NCBI RefSeq assembly: GCF_017571525.1
Contig: NZ_JAGETY010000007.1
Coordinates: 220,004 to 284,003, forward strand
Origin: Hymenobacter sp. BT559
Lineage (GTDB): Bacteria; Bacteroidota; Bacteroidia; Cytophagales; Hymenobacteraceae
DNA: 64,000 nucleotides
Reading direction: 5' to 3'
Shown here piece after piece: positions 42,558-51,429 of this stretch. A program made the position numbers and the translations under genes. Numbering within the stretch: position 1 is the stretch's first letter; the number at the start of each line of letters is the position of its first letter. Under the pieces are notes generated by a model. It worked only from the letters and a program-made list of their open reading frames with translations. It was not told where the DNA came from and made no database searches.

Positions 42558-44603
42558 TTAGTCGCGCTTGCTCTTAAGCATTTGCCGCAGCGCCCCTAGC
42601 TCGTCGCGCAGCTTGGCAGCCTGCAAAAAGTCGAGCTCCTTAGCGGCAGCTTCCATCTGCTTCTCAGTAGTTTTGATGAGCTTCTCGAGTTCGGCGCGGT
42701 TCATCATAGCCACTACCGGCTCGGCAGCGAGGGCTAGTGAAGCCCCGCCTTCGGCGTAGGTCGTAGCGGGGGCCTGCGTTTCCACCACGCGGTAGTCGGC
42801 CAGGTCGGTTTGGCCCATAATCTGGGCGTGGCTCTTGCGCACCGTGCGCGGCGTGATTCCGTGCTCCTCGTTATACGCCATCTGGGTGGCGCGACGGCGG
42901 TTGGTTTCGTCCATCGCACGCTGCATCGAGCCCGTCACGCGGTCGGCGTAGAGGATAACCTTGCCGCGTTCGTTACGTGCCGCCCGGCCCATGGTCTGAA
43001 TCAGCGAGCGCTGGTCGCGCAGGAAGCCTTCCTTATCGGCATCCAAAATGGCAACCAGGCTAACCTCCGGCAAATCAAGGCCTTCGCGAAGGAGGTTTAC
43101 ACCGATAAGCACATCGACCTCCCCTAGCCGCAGCCGCCGCAAAATCTCTACGCGGTCGAGGGTCTTCACATCCGAGTGGATGTACTCGACCTTGATGCCC
43201 AGGCGCTCCATGTACTTGCTCAGCTCCTCGGCCATGCGCTTGGTGAGGGTGGTCACCAGCACGCGGTCGCCAGCCTTCACGCGGTTGTCTACTTCGTCGA
43301 GCAGGTCATCAATCTGGTTGATGCTGGGGCGCAGGTCAATTTCGGGGTCGAGCAGGCCGGTCGGGCGGATAATCTGCTCGACCACTACCCCGTTAGCCTG
43401 GGTCAGCTCGTAGTCGGCCGGCGTAGCGCTCACGTACACGGCCTGCCGGTACATGCTCTCAAACTCGTTGAAGGTCAGGGGCCGGTTGTCAAACGCCGAC
43501 GGCAGGCGGAAGCCGTACTCAATAAGCGCGGTCTTGCGCGAGCGGTCGCCACCCCACATGGCCCGGATTTGCGGGATGGTAGCGTGGCTCTCATCCACCA
43601 CCAGCAGGTAGTCGTCGGGGAAGTAGTCGAGCAGGCAGAACGGCCGCGAGCCTGGCTCGCGCCGGTCGAAGTAGCGCGAATAGTTCTCAATGCCCGAGCA
43701 GTACCCTAGCTCCCGTATCATCTCCAGGTCAAACTCGGTGCGCTCCTGAATGCGCTTGGCTTCCACATCGCGGCCTTCCTTCTCGAAGTACTTGTGTTGC
43801 TGCACCATGTCATCCTGGATTTCCTTGATGGCGGTGTTCAGCGTTTCCTTGCCCGTCACGAAGAGGTTGGCCGGGTACAGCGTCATGTTCTTCTCGTCGC
43901 TCAGCTTTTTGCCGCTGGCCGGGTCAATCTTCTGAATGGCCTCAATCTCATCGCCGAAGAAATAGATGCGGTAGGCAAAATCGGCGTAGGCCGGAAACAC
44001 GTCCACCGTGTCGCCTTTCACCCGAAACGAACCCCTGGTAAACTCTACTTCGGTGCGCGAGTACAGAATCTGCACAAACTGGTAGAGCAGGTTATTGCGC
44101 GAGTACCGCAGGCCGGGCGCCAGGAAAATGACGTTTTTGCCAAACTCCTCGGGGTTGCCGATGCCGTAGATGCACGACACCGATGCCACCACCACCACAT
44201 CGCGCCGCCCACTGAGTAGGGTAGAGGTGCAATGCAGCCGCAACTTCTCAATCTCTTCGTTGATAGCTAAGTCCTTCTCAATGAAGACGTCCGAGCTGGC
44301 AATGTACGCCTCGGGCTGATAGTAGTCGTAGTAGCTGATGTAGTACTCGACCGCATTCTGGGGAAAGAACGCCTTAAACTCGCCGTAGAGCTGGGCGGCC
44401 AGGGTCTTGTTGTGGCACAGCACGAGGGCCGGCTTGCCGGTTTCGGCAATCACGTTGGCCATCGTGAAGGTTTTGCCCGTGCCGGTGGCCCCTAGCAGCA
44501 CCTGGGCCGGCTCGCCCGCATTCACGCCCTGCACGAGCTGGGCAATGGCCGTTGGCTGGTCGCCGGTGGGTTTAAATTCAGAAGTAAGCTGGTAAGTCGA
44601 CAT
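42558..44603 (-). CDS. uvrB: Excinuclease ABC subunit B
   Basis: Damage-verifying helicase-like subunit of nucleotide excision repair, 681 residues, the normal length. Walker A GATGTGKT lies at 38-45, the beta-hairpin region YYDYYQPEAYIASSD at about 91-105, and the helicase motifs DESHATIPQ, TLTKRMAEEL and QTMGRAARN follow. The C-terminal UVR motif includes LDFLQAAKLRDELGAL and binds UvrC. It is single, with no uvrA or uvrC nearby. Confidence 0.97.
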   Translation of the reverse strand: MSTYQLTSEFKPTGDQPTAIAQLVQGVNAGEPAQVLLGATGTGKTFTMANVIAETGKPALVLCHNKTLAAQLYGEFKAFFPQNAVEYYISYYDYYQPEAYIASSDVFIEKDLAINEEIEKLRLHCTSTLLSGRRDVVVVASVSCIYGIGNPEEFGKNVIFLAPGLRYSRNNLLYQFVQILYSRTEVEFTRGSFRVKGDTVDVFPAYADFAYRIYFFGDEIEAIQKIDPASGKKLSDEKNMTLYPANLFVTGKETLNTAIKEIQDDMVQQHKYFEKEGRDVEAKRIQERTEFDLEMIRELGYCSGIENYSRYFDRREPGSRPFCLLDYFPDDYLLVVDESHATIPQIRAMWGGDRSRKTALIEYGFRLPSAFDNRPLTFNEFESMYRQAVYVSATPADYELTQANGVVVEQIIRPTGLLDPEIDLRPSINQIDDLLDEVDNRVKAGDRVLVTTLTKRMAEELSKYMERLGIKVEYIHSDVKTLDRVEILRRLRLGEVDVLIGVNLLREGLDLPEVSLVAILDADKEGFLRDQRSLIQTMGRAARNERGKVILYADRVTGSMQRAMDETNRRRATQMAYNEEHGITPRTVRKSHAQIMGQTDLADYRVVETQAPATTYAEGGASLALAAEPVVAMMNRAELEKLIKTTEKQMEAAAKELDFLQAAKLRDELGALRQMLKSKRD

Positions 44604-44679
44604 GCAAAGGCGGGCAAAAATGGGCCAACCTCCTTAACCCCAAACCACCGGCTGAGGTTTCTGCAGTTGCCAAAAAAGG

Positions 44680-45051
44680 CTAGCGCGGGTCGCGCCACAC
44701 CAACTGCTGGTTGGTGGCCTGCTGGTAAAAGTCGGGGCAGCGCCCGTCGCCTTTACCCGAAATGCCGCCGCTAGGGGCGCACAGCGGGTTAAAGCACGCG
44801 TCGTAAAGCGTGAGATACTGGTCGCAGCACGTTTGGTCGGAGGCCAGGTACACCTGCTGGCCGTTCCAGGTGTAGGCCCAGATAGCGTAGGCTGGGTTGC
44901 CTTTGGGTTTGGCTTGCAGCTCGGCAATTTTGCGGGCTAGCGCGTCCGGATTGCCCGGGCAGGGAGCGGTGGGAGTAGCTGCTTCCTTTTTGCCGCATTG
45001 AAAAGCCACCAGCGGCAGGCTTAGTAGCAATAGGTACCGTAGCTTTCTCAT
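44680..45051 (-). CDS. DUF6970-like lipoprotein
   Basis: A 123-residue lipoprotein: lipobox-like LVAFQCGKK, then a small Cys-rich domain with QTCCDQYLTLYDACFNPLCA and GKGDGRCPDF. The six cysteines suggest disulfides in the periplasm. The CCDQ...LYDACGN..CAPSGG-type pattern corresponds to DUF6970 as I recall it. It follows the ECF sigma/beta-barrel pair in the same direction. Confidence 0.7.
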   Translation of the reverse strand: MRKLRYLLLLSLPLVAFQCGKKEAATPTAPCPGNPDALARKIAELQAKPKGNPAYAIWAYTWNGQQVYLASDQTCCDQYLTLYDACFNPLCAPSGGISGKGDGRCPDFYQQATNQQLVWRDPR

Positions 45052-45097
45052 CGGGAAGCGCGCTGAAAAGTTAAAAGAAAGCTGCCCTAGCAGGTGG

Positions 45098-45211
45098 TTA
45101 CTTGGCTAGCCTCATGCTGGCGGTATGAGTAAGCTGCTGCGTAGCTTGCCGGGCACCCAGCAGCAATGCGCCTGCCAGTACTACCAGCACTAATCTTAGA
45201 AGAAGCGACAT
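45098..45211 (-). CDS. Possible 37-residue single-span membrane peptide
   Basis: ATG 45211 to TAA 45098 encodes MSLLLRLVLVVLAGALLLGA followed by a polar tail ending MRLAK. The N-terminal 20 residues form one hydrophobic helix. It fills the gap between the beta-barrel gene and the DUF6970 gene, in the same direction. A real small protein or a chance ORF are both possible. Confidence 0.35.
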   Translation of the reverse strand: MSLLLRLVLVVLAGALLLGARQATQQLTHTASMRLAK

Positions 45212-45259
45212 GAGCGTGGAAAAGGACGGTGAGCGTGTGGTGATAGCAGACCTTAAGGG

Positions 45260-46888
45260 CTACTGGAGTTTAAACCCCCGCCCAAGCTCCATGCCGGCTT
45301 CGAGGCCGAAGCTGTAGGGCCGCTGCTGGCCCCAAAAATCCTGGCTAGGGTCAGCATTGAGGCTCAGGATGCCCAGCTCGGCCACCGGTCCAAAATTGAG
45401 CGACCACTGGTGGCCGGCCGGCCGATACTGCATGCCCATGCCGCCGCGCAGCCCGCCCGAATAGGGCCGGTAGGGCGTGCTGGCCGACTGCAGCGTGTAG
45501 GTGCGGGCTGCCTCGGGGTTGCCATCTACCTCACTGCGCACATTGAGCAGCGCCGATACGAAGGCCCCGACCCGGCCGTAAAAGGAGAAGCCTGTTTTGA
45601 GCGGGTTGGAATAGCGCACCTCGGCGGGCACGCTCACCGAGCGGTAGCGGTAAGAAGTGCGCTGCAAGTGGCGGGCGCTGCTGGCGCTAGCCGGCGAGTA
45701 GGCGAAGCCGGCCTGCGTGTAGCTCACATCGGCCACCGGCTCGCCCACGAAGGCCATCGAGCTGGCTGAAGTAGCCGTGTTCTGGGCCACTTCGAGGCCG
45801 GTGCGCAGGCTCCAGCGGCCATTGCCGAGGCGGTGGGTGGCCCACAGGCTCAGGCGCTGGCCCAGGCCCGGCCGTAGGTTGTCGCGGTATTCGACTGCCG
45901 CCGAGTGGGTAAGGCTGGCCGAGTTAGCCCCTAGCGCCGTGTTATAAGTTGGGAGTGCTGGCTTGGTCCAGTCGATGTTGGGCTGGTAAGCACTGGCCGC
46001 ATACGTGAGCCCATACTGCCAGCGGCGGGCCAACTCCAGCGGCGGGCCGGGGGCTACGGCTACTTCGGGCAGGCTGGCAGGCAGCCCGGCCGCCGTGGGC
46101 GCCGCCAGGCTGGCCCAGCGAGCAGCCAATGCAGATTCGCTAGTTGCAGCCGTAGTAGCTGTGGCAAGATTAGCTTCTTCGTTTATAGCAGCGGTGGAAG
46201 CGCTTGCGGTACCAGCCAAAGCCAGCGCATCCTGCGCAGGCAGCAAGCCCGACGGCTGCCCTGAGCTCACCTGTCCCGCACGAACGGGAATGACAGTGCG
46301 GGCCGTAGCAGCCAGGGCTATGCCAGGGACATTCGCGCTTGCCGCCTGGCCAGCACCAGTTGTTTGCGGTTGAGCTAAGGCTACCGCTAGCCCGCCGCGT
46401 GCCCGGCTGCGGACAGTACGGAGCGCGTGCGCCACGTAGCTGGCCGCAGGCGCGGCACCCGGCCGGCGGCCGGCCGAGGTTGCAGCAGTGGTGGTAGCAA
46501 TAGAAGAGGCTGAAGCCGAAAGCGTAGCAGTTTGGTCGATAGCAGATGCGTTAGGAGTAGAGAATGAAGCAGTAGATGTGGCGCCGGCCGGCACGGTAGC
46601 CTGCCTGGGCTGCGTGGTAGCATGCGCCAGCGAGGGTGCCCCCGCCGCATGGTACTGGCTGCGCCACCAGCCGCCCCCGGCCAGCGAGGCCAACAATAGG
46701 CTAGCTGCTATCGCCCAGCGATAAGCTAGCAGCCGGCGGCGGTACTTCTCGTTTTGGGCTAGCAGCAGGCTGTTATCGACCTGCTCCCACACCTGCGGGC
46801 GTGGGCGCACGGCCGCCGCCTCGCTTTCCAGCAAGTGATGGCGAAATAACTCTTCAAGGCTTCCCTTGGGAGGGGTGGAGGGATTCAT
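45260..46888 (-). CDS. Anti-sigma-like protein with fused C-terminal outer-membrane beta barrel
   Basis: A 542-residue protein whose start lies 16 bases after the ECF sigma gene. Residues 1-55 are cytosolic (SLEELFRHHLLESEAAAVRP), a transmembrane helix spans about 57-72, and a Ser/Thr/Ala-rich linker of about 200 residues follows. About 285-542 resembles an outer-membrane beta-barrel/PorT-like domain (GLGQRLSLWATHRLGNGRWS, GGMGMQYRPAGH). The layout suggests one polypeptide spanning the envelope: the inner end may hold the sigma factor and the outer end sit in the outer membrane (inference). Confidence 0.68.
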   Translation of the reverse strand: MNPSTPPKGSLEELFRHHLLESEAAAVRPRPQVWEQVDNSLLLAQNEKYRRRLLAYRWAIAASLLLASLAGGGWWRSQYHAAGAPSLAHATTQPRQATVPAGATSTASFSTPNASAIDQTATLSASASSIATTTAATSAGRRPGAAPAASYVAHALRTVRSRARGGLAVALAQPQTTGAGQAASANVPGIALAATARTVIPVRAGQVSSGQPSGLLPAQDALALAGTASASTAAINEEANLATATTAATSESALAARWASLAAPTAAGLPASLPEVAVAPGPPLELARRWQYGLTYAASAYQPNIDWTKPALPTYNTALGANSASLTHSAAVEYRDNLRPGLGQRLSLWATHRLGNGRWSLRTGLEVAQNTATSASSMAFVGEPVADVSYTQAGFAYSPASASSARHLQRTSYRYRSVSVPAEVRYSNPLKTGFSFYGRVGAFVSALLNVRSEVDGNPEAARTYTLQSASTPYRPYSGGLRGGMGMQYRPAGHQWSLNFGPVAELGILSLNADPSQDFWGQQRPYSFGLEAGMELGRGFKLQ

Positions 46889-46904
46889 AAGTAAGAGGAA
46901 TAGC

Positions 46905-47534
46905 TTATTTAGCAGGTGGTTGTAAGCGGGCTAGCTTGGTTTGAAGCACTACCCGAGCCCGCGAGTACTGCGATTTGCTGGTGCCCTCCGAAATGTCTAG
47001 CATCTCGCCGATTTCCTTGTGCGTGTAGCCTTCGATGGCGTAGAGGTTGAACACCAGCCGGTAGCGCGGGGCCAGTTCCTGCACTACGGCGAGCAGCTCG
47101 CCGTAGGCGTAGTTACTAAACGTAAATTCTTCGCTAGCCAGCGTCTCAGGGTAGTCGCCATCGCTCACGGCCACCAGCGGGGCGTTGCGGCGGTGCTGGC
47201 GCAGCGCCGCATTTACCATGATGCGCCGAATCCAGAATTCGAGGGGACACTCGCGCCGAAAGCCCGCCAGCGTCCGAAACACCGTCACGAAGCCTTCCTG
47301 CAGCACGTCTTCGGCCTCAAAGGTGGTTTGGGCATAGCGTAGGCACACGGCCATCATGCGGGCCGAATAGCGCTCATAAAGCTGCTTTTGCGCGGTTTGG
47401 CTACCGCGCAGGCAGCCCGCTATCAGTTCCTCTTCGCTGAGGGCAGCGCTAGGGGTCGAGCGGCTCACCGTGAGCGCGCTATCCGCGGGCTTTGCCAAGC
47501 CGATGGCCAGCGCGGGCCAAGCAGCAGCGCTCAT
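46905..47534 (-). CDS. ECF RNA polymerase sigma factor
   Basis: A 209-residue sigma-70 family protein. Region 2 includes FEAEDVLQEGFVTVFRTL and FWIRRIMVNAALRQ. Region 4 includes APRYRLVFNLYAIEGYTHKE and the recognition helix GEMLDISEGTSKSQYSRAR, typical of Bacteroidota ECF sigmas. The first 30 residues are not conserved, so a later start is possible. It is followed by the membrane/beta-barrel protein that is probably its regulator. Confidence 0.92.
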   Translation of the reverse strand: MSAAAWPALAIGLAKPADSALTVSRSTPSAALSEEELIAGCLRGSQTAQKQLYERYSARMMAVCLRYAQTTFEAEDVLQEGFVTVFRTLAGFRRECPLEFWIRRIMVNAALRQHRRNAPLVAVSDGDYPETLASEEFTFSNYAYGELLAVVQELAPRYRLVFNLYAIEGYTHKEIGEMLDISEGTSKSQYSRARVVLQTKLARLQPPAK

Positions 47535-47836
47535 GAGTCAAGCCGGTCCGAACCGGAATAAACTAGTTGTAACATATACGCTGCTGACTGCGAACGAAAG
47601 ATACCCCCATGAGCAGCCGCAAACTAGTGCGGCTACTCATCGTACGGAAGAAGCATTTGAGCCGTAAACCGTTGCATCCGTTGCGCAAATAATCGATAAA
47701 GTAGGTGTATGGTCCTGATAACTTGTTGGCTGGCTTGCTTGTATAGCACTTTGACGCGCCCGGCCGCTGGTGCATCCGTACCAAAAACGCCGTTTCAGCT
47801 TTATAGCAGTACTACTTTTTCTTTTCCTAAAACCCC
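47535..47836. other. Divergent intergenic region, sigma factor / wrbA
   Basis: 302 bases. No convincing -33/-7 pair, hairpin or ORF was recognised; the short minus-strand frame at 47563-47784 shows no signature. Confidence 0.5.
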
Positions 47837-48451
47837 ATGAAAACCCTCATCCTATTTTACTCGACCTACGGCCACGTATGGAAGCTTGCCGAAGCCATTG
47901 CCGAAGGTGCCCGCGAAGTGGCTGGCAACGAAGTAGTAGTGAAGCGCGTGCCCGAAACCCTGCCCCAGGAAATTCTGGATAAAACCGGGGCTACCGGTGC
48001 CCAGCAGGCCTTTGCCCACGTGCCCGTGGCCACCCCCGGCGAGCTGGCCGACTACGATGCCATCATCTTTGGTACGCCTACCCGCTACGGCAACCTCTGC
48101 GGCCAGATGCAGGCCTTTATGGATAGCACTGGTGGCCTGTGGGCCACTGGTGCCCTGGTAGGTAAAGTAGGCGGCGCCTTTGTGAGCACCGCTACTCAGC
48201 ATGGCGGCCAGGAAGAAACGCTGCGTGCTTTCCATACCGAGCTGCTGCACCACGGCTTTGTAATCGTGGGCCTGCCCTATGCCTGGCAGGGCCAGATGGG
48301 GCACGGGGAGGTAACCGGGGGCACGCCCTACGGTGCCAGCACCGTGGCCGGGGGCCAGGGCGAGCGCCAGCCCAGCGCCAATGAGCTGGAGGGCGCCCGC
48401 TTTCAGGGGCGGCACACCGCTCAGATAGCCAGCAAGCTAGCTGCCAAATAG
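47837..48451 (+). CDS. wrbA: NAD(P)H:quinone oxidoreductase, WrbA type
   Basis: Flavodoxin-like FMN enzyme of 204 residues that reduces quinones by two electrons, avoiding semiquinones. The FMN phosphate loop is [34 protein letters not shown] and [13 protein letters not shown] are WrbA hallmarks, and [20 protein letters not shown] fits the C-terminal conserved part. It is probably an oxidative stress gene. A long bidirectional terminator follows. Confidence 0.96.
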   Translation: MKTLILFYSTYGHVWKLAEAIAEGAREVAGNEVVVKRVPETLPQEILDKTGATGAQQAFAHVPVATPGELADYDAIIFGTPTRYGNLCGQMQAFMDSTGGLWATGALVGKVGGAFVSTATQHGGQEETLRAFHTELLHHGFVIVGLPYAWQGQMGHGEVTGGTPYGASTVAGGQGERQPSANELEGARFQGRHTAQIASKLAAK

Positions 48452-48487
48452 CGCATAGCCGGCTTGCTGAAGCTGCCAAGCCAGACC

Positions 48488-48538
48488 AAAGAGGCCCGGG
48501 CGTACGAAAGCGTAAGCTTTGTACACCCGGGCCTCTTT
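48488..48538. terminator. Bidirectional terminator between wrbA and aroE
   Basis: 18-base arms (48488-48505 and 48521-48538) pair with one G-T pair, with an inner AAAGC/GCTTT stem. AAA and TTT flank the stem on both strands. Confidence 0.85.
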
Positions 48539-48554
48539 GTTGCTTAAGGGTCCC

Positions 48555-49301
48555 CTAGCTGCCGGCCGTCCAGATAGCCCACGCGGCCTCAGCTTGCAGT
48601 GCCAGCATCTCGTAGCCGTTCTGGATGTGGCAGCCAGCGGCTAGGCCCCGCTGTAGAAACAGCGTTTCACGCGGGTTATAAATCAGGTCGAATAAATAGT
48701 GGTGAGGCGTGAGGGCCGAGTAGGGCAGGGGTGGGCAATTGCCCACGGCCGGATAGGTGCCTAGCGGCGTAGTATTCACAATAAGCGAGTGGCTTGCCAG
48801 CACGCTAGGGGTCAATTCCTCATAGGTGAGCGTGGGACCTTGCGGCCCGCGCGAAACAAACTGATAGGGAATAGCTAGTTCTTGCAGCGCCACGGCCACA
48901 GCCTTGGCGGCTCCGCCGGTGCCTAGCACCAGTGCCCGACGATTAGGCGCATCAAGCGGGTAAAACGTTCGCAGCGACTCGCGAAAGCCGAGGTAATCTG
49001 TATTGTGCCCCACTAGCCCGCCATCGGCCAAAAACTCAATGACATTGACTGCGCCTACCACGGCCGCCGATGGTGCCACCCGCGTGAGGTAGGGCCAGAT
49101 TTTTTCTTTATACGGAATCGTTACGTTCAGCCCCGCCAGGTAGGGCTGGCGAGCCAGTAGCGCGGGCAGGTCGCTCGCCTCGGCTAGCTCAAATAACTCG
49201 TAGCGACAATCGGTAAGGCCGAGCTGCTCAAATTTCTTTGTGAAATAAGCCTGCGAAAACGAATGAGCCAGCGAACGGCCCAGTAGCCCAAAAACACGCA
49301 T
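48555..49301 (-). CDS. aroE: Shikimate dehydrogenase
   Basis: NADPH-dependent reduction of 3-dehydroshikimate in aromatic amino acid synthesis, 248 residues. The shikimate site is SLAHSFS (10-16), and Lys65 in NVTIPYKEKI and Asp in HNTDYLGF form the catalytic pair. The nucleotide loop is GTGGAAKAV. The usual NRTxxK NADP-specificity motif reads VSRGPQG, so cofactor preference could differ. It is the short Bacteroidota form. The next gene upstream, DedA, lies 32 bases away in the same direction. Confidence 0.94.
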   Translation of the reverse strand: MRVFGLLGRSLAHSFSQAYFTKKFEQLGLTDCRYELFELAEASDLPALLARQPYLAGLNVTIPYKEKIWPYLTRVAPSAAVVGAVNVIEFLADGGLVGHNTDYLGFRESLRTFYPLDAPNRRALVLGTGGAAKAVAVALQELAIPYQFVSRGPQGPTLTYEELTPSVLASHSLIVNTTPLGTYPAVGNCPPLPYSALTPHHYLFDLIYNPRETLFLQRGLAAGCHIQNGYEMLALQAEAAWAIWTAGS

Positions 49302-49333
49302 AGTTGAGTGCGAAAATGCCCGGGTTTTTACTG

Positions 49334-49999
49334 CTAGGCCCGATTGCCCTGCAGCTTACCCTTCAGAAACTGCACAAGCGGCGGGATAATTGAAAACAGC
49401 ACAATGCCGTAGATTACCAGGTTGTAATGGGTTTTGACCCACTCATTAGAGCCTAGTAAATAGCCCAGTAGCGTAAGCGAAATGACCCACAGCACGGCGC
49501 CCACAATGCTGAACGAGGCAAAGTGGCGATACGTCATCGTGCCTACCCCCGCCACGAAGGGCGCAAACGTGCGCACAATCGGTACGAAGCGCGCCATAAT
49601 GATAGTCTTGCCGCCATGCTTGGCATAGTAGGCCTGCGTTTGTTCCAGGTACTTGCGCTTCAAAAAGCGAAAGTCTTCGCGGAAAACCCGCGGCCCCAGA
49701 TAATCTCCAATAGCGTAGTTAACGTTATCGCCGATAAAGGCCGCCGCTATCAGTAGCGGAATCAAGTAAAGAATGTTGAGTAGCGGATGGCCCGTTTCGG
49801 GGCTAGGCTGCGCCGCTAGGGTACCGGCCACAAACAGCAGCGAATCGCCCGGCAGAAAAGGAAAAACGATAACCCCGGTTTCAGTGAAAATTATCAGAAA
49901 CAGAATGAGATACGTGAGGTTGCCGTAATCGTGCACCACGTTTACAAGCGTCTTGTCGAGGTGCAGGATGAGGTCGAAAAAATGCTTGAGTAGCTCCAT
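49334..49999 (-). CDS. DedA family membrane protein
   Basis: A 221-residue inner-membrane protein of the DedA/VTT superfamily, implicated in phospholipid flipping and proton-coupled transport. FTETGVIVFPFLPGDSLLF is the first re-entrant signature, and RFVPIVRTFAPFVAGVG is the second with its conserved Arg residues. The start is ATG 49999. It may share a transcript with aroE. Confidence 0.93.
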   Translation of the reverse strand: MELLKHFFDLILHLDKTLVNVVHDYGNLTYLILFLIIFTETGVIVFPFLPGDSLLFVAGTLAAQPSPETGHPLLNILYLIPLLIAAAFIGDNVNYAIGDYLGPRVFREDFRFLKRKYLEQTQAYYAKHGGKTIIMARFVPIVRTFAPFVAGVGTMTYRHFASFSIVGAVLWVISLTLLGYLLGSNEWVKTHYNLVIYGIVLFSIIPPLVQFLKGKLQGNRA

Positions 50000-50115
50000 A
50001 GGAAAGACTAGTGAAGCAGCAAAGTAACGCAAGGCTGGTATGAAGATTGCCAAGCACGGCCCCAACGCGAAGCACGGCCCTCCCGTTATAAAGACCCAGA
50101 AAAAATCTACTAGCC

Positions 50116-51039
50116 ATGATTGTGTACAAAGGAGGTGACTGGTGGCAGGCGCTCCGGCACTTTCACACGTCTGCCGTTATTCGCCAATTGCTGGTGCGCG
50201 TCAGCCTGGTCGGCATCTACGGAGCCGCTATCGCTATCTGGGGGCTCGAGTACCATCACCACATGCTGAATATCAGCCGTGAGTACTTTTCCTTTCTGGG
50301 TATTTTGCTTAGCCTCCTGCTCGTATTCCGGACCAATACTGCCTATGACCGTTATTACGAAGGGCGTCGGGTATGGGGGGAGCTGATATCGCAGTGCCGG
50401 GGCCTAGCCAGCGAGTTCAATGCAGTGCTACCCCGCGACGCCACCGCTAGCCGACGCTACTTCGCGGCGCTTATCTCCAACTTCCCTTTCGCCCTCAAAG
50501 GCTCATTGCGCGGCGAAATGAAGTTCGAGCAAATGGAGTCGACCCCCGACATTATGGAGCGCCTGCGCACGGCTGAGAACGTGGCGATTGCCCTTATCTC
50601 CGTGCTGCAGGAAAGTGTAGAGCAGCTGCGCCAGGTCGAGATTATCCGCGATACCCACCTACTCACCTTCAAGCCGCACTTCCTGACAATGATGTCGGTA
50701 AGTGGTACCTGTGAGCGCATTAAGGCAACTCCTATCCCGTTTTCGTACACTTTTTTCATAAAAGCATACATTTTGACTTTTATCGGGGTTATGCCATTCG
50801 TACTTTTGTCTACCTCTGGATACTTTATGATTCCCATTACTATGTTTGGTGCCTATGCCTTGCTGGGGTTGGAAATGATAGGTGAAGAGATAGAAAACCC
50901 TTTTGGGTTGGATTCCAACGACTTACCTATAACGCAGCTCTCTAATCGAATACGTGTCAGTGTGCACGATGTACTTCGGGTTGAATTATCCGACAAAAAG
51001 AAGGCGCTGGCTACCCCACCGTATAGTGTGGTGCATTAG
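50116..51039 (+). CDS. Bestrophin family ion channel
   Basis: A 307-residue membrane protein. HTSAVIRQLLVRVSLVGIYG opens the first helix, and FLGILLSLLLVFRTNTAYDRYYEGRRVWGEL (positions about 56-86) is the family signature in the neck region. Bacterial bestrophins form pentameric channels that conduct cations or anions. Two or three further hydrophobic segments and the ENPFGLDSNDLP motif complete the domain. It is a single gene, divergent from DedA. The last third is less GC-rich than its start. Confidence 0.92.
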   Translation: MIVYKGGDWWQALRHFHTSAVIRQLLVRVSLVGIYGAAIAIWGLEYHHHMLNISREYFSFLGILLSLLLVFRTNTAYDRYYEGRRVWGELISQCRGLASEFNAVLPRDATASRRYFAALISNFPFALKGSLRGEMKFEQMESTPDIMERLRTAENVAIALISVLQESVEQLRQVEIIRDTHLLTFKPHFLTMMSVSGTCERIKATPIPFSYTFFIKAYILTFIGVMPFVLLSTSGYFMIPITMFGAYALLGLEMIGEEIENPFGLDSNDLPITQLSNRIRVSVHDVLRVELSDKKKALATPPYSVVH

Positions 51040-51429
51040 CAACACAGCTAGCCCCCTCTAACTGGATTTCCTGGTCGTAGCCAGGCTTTATCCATCACGC
51101 TCTATCCGCGTAAGATGCCTCCTGTAACCCCGGCCGGCTAACTGTCGTTGGGTTGTCAGTTGTGCGCCCTGGAGTTGAAAGCAACCCGGGGCTCAAAAAG
51201 CAAGGCGCCCTGTGTGGCAGCACTGCTTCGTTCACCCCTTCAAACCTGCTTTTTGTTGAGTGCGCAGATAGCTTAATAAGCTCATTTGCAGTGCTAAGTG
51301 TGTTCGTCGAATAATGCATTTTTAATTTTTTTCCAAAAAAATAGCGCCTTTTTTCAAACCCCCGTATAAGGCGACAATCGTCTTAGCGCGACAATTTCCT
51401 TCGTCATCTACCCCTAACATTTTGACAAC
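51040..51429. other. Intergenic region before the T9SS protein gene
   Basis: 390 bases. GC content falls toward 51300-51350 (A/T runs), likely the promoter region of the T9SS gene, but no -33/-7 pair stood out. CTGG-TCGTAG-CCAG (51070-51083) is a weak hairpin after the bestrophin gene. No credible ORF. Confidence 0.5.

Noticed and set aside
51095..51319. 74-residue minus-strand ORF before the T9SS gene
   Set aside because: No start context, no signature, and it lies in a low-GC promoter region.
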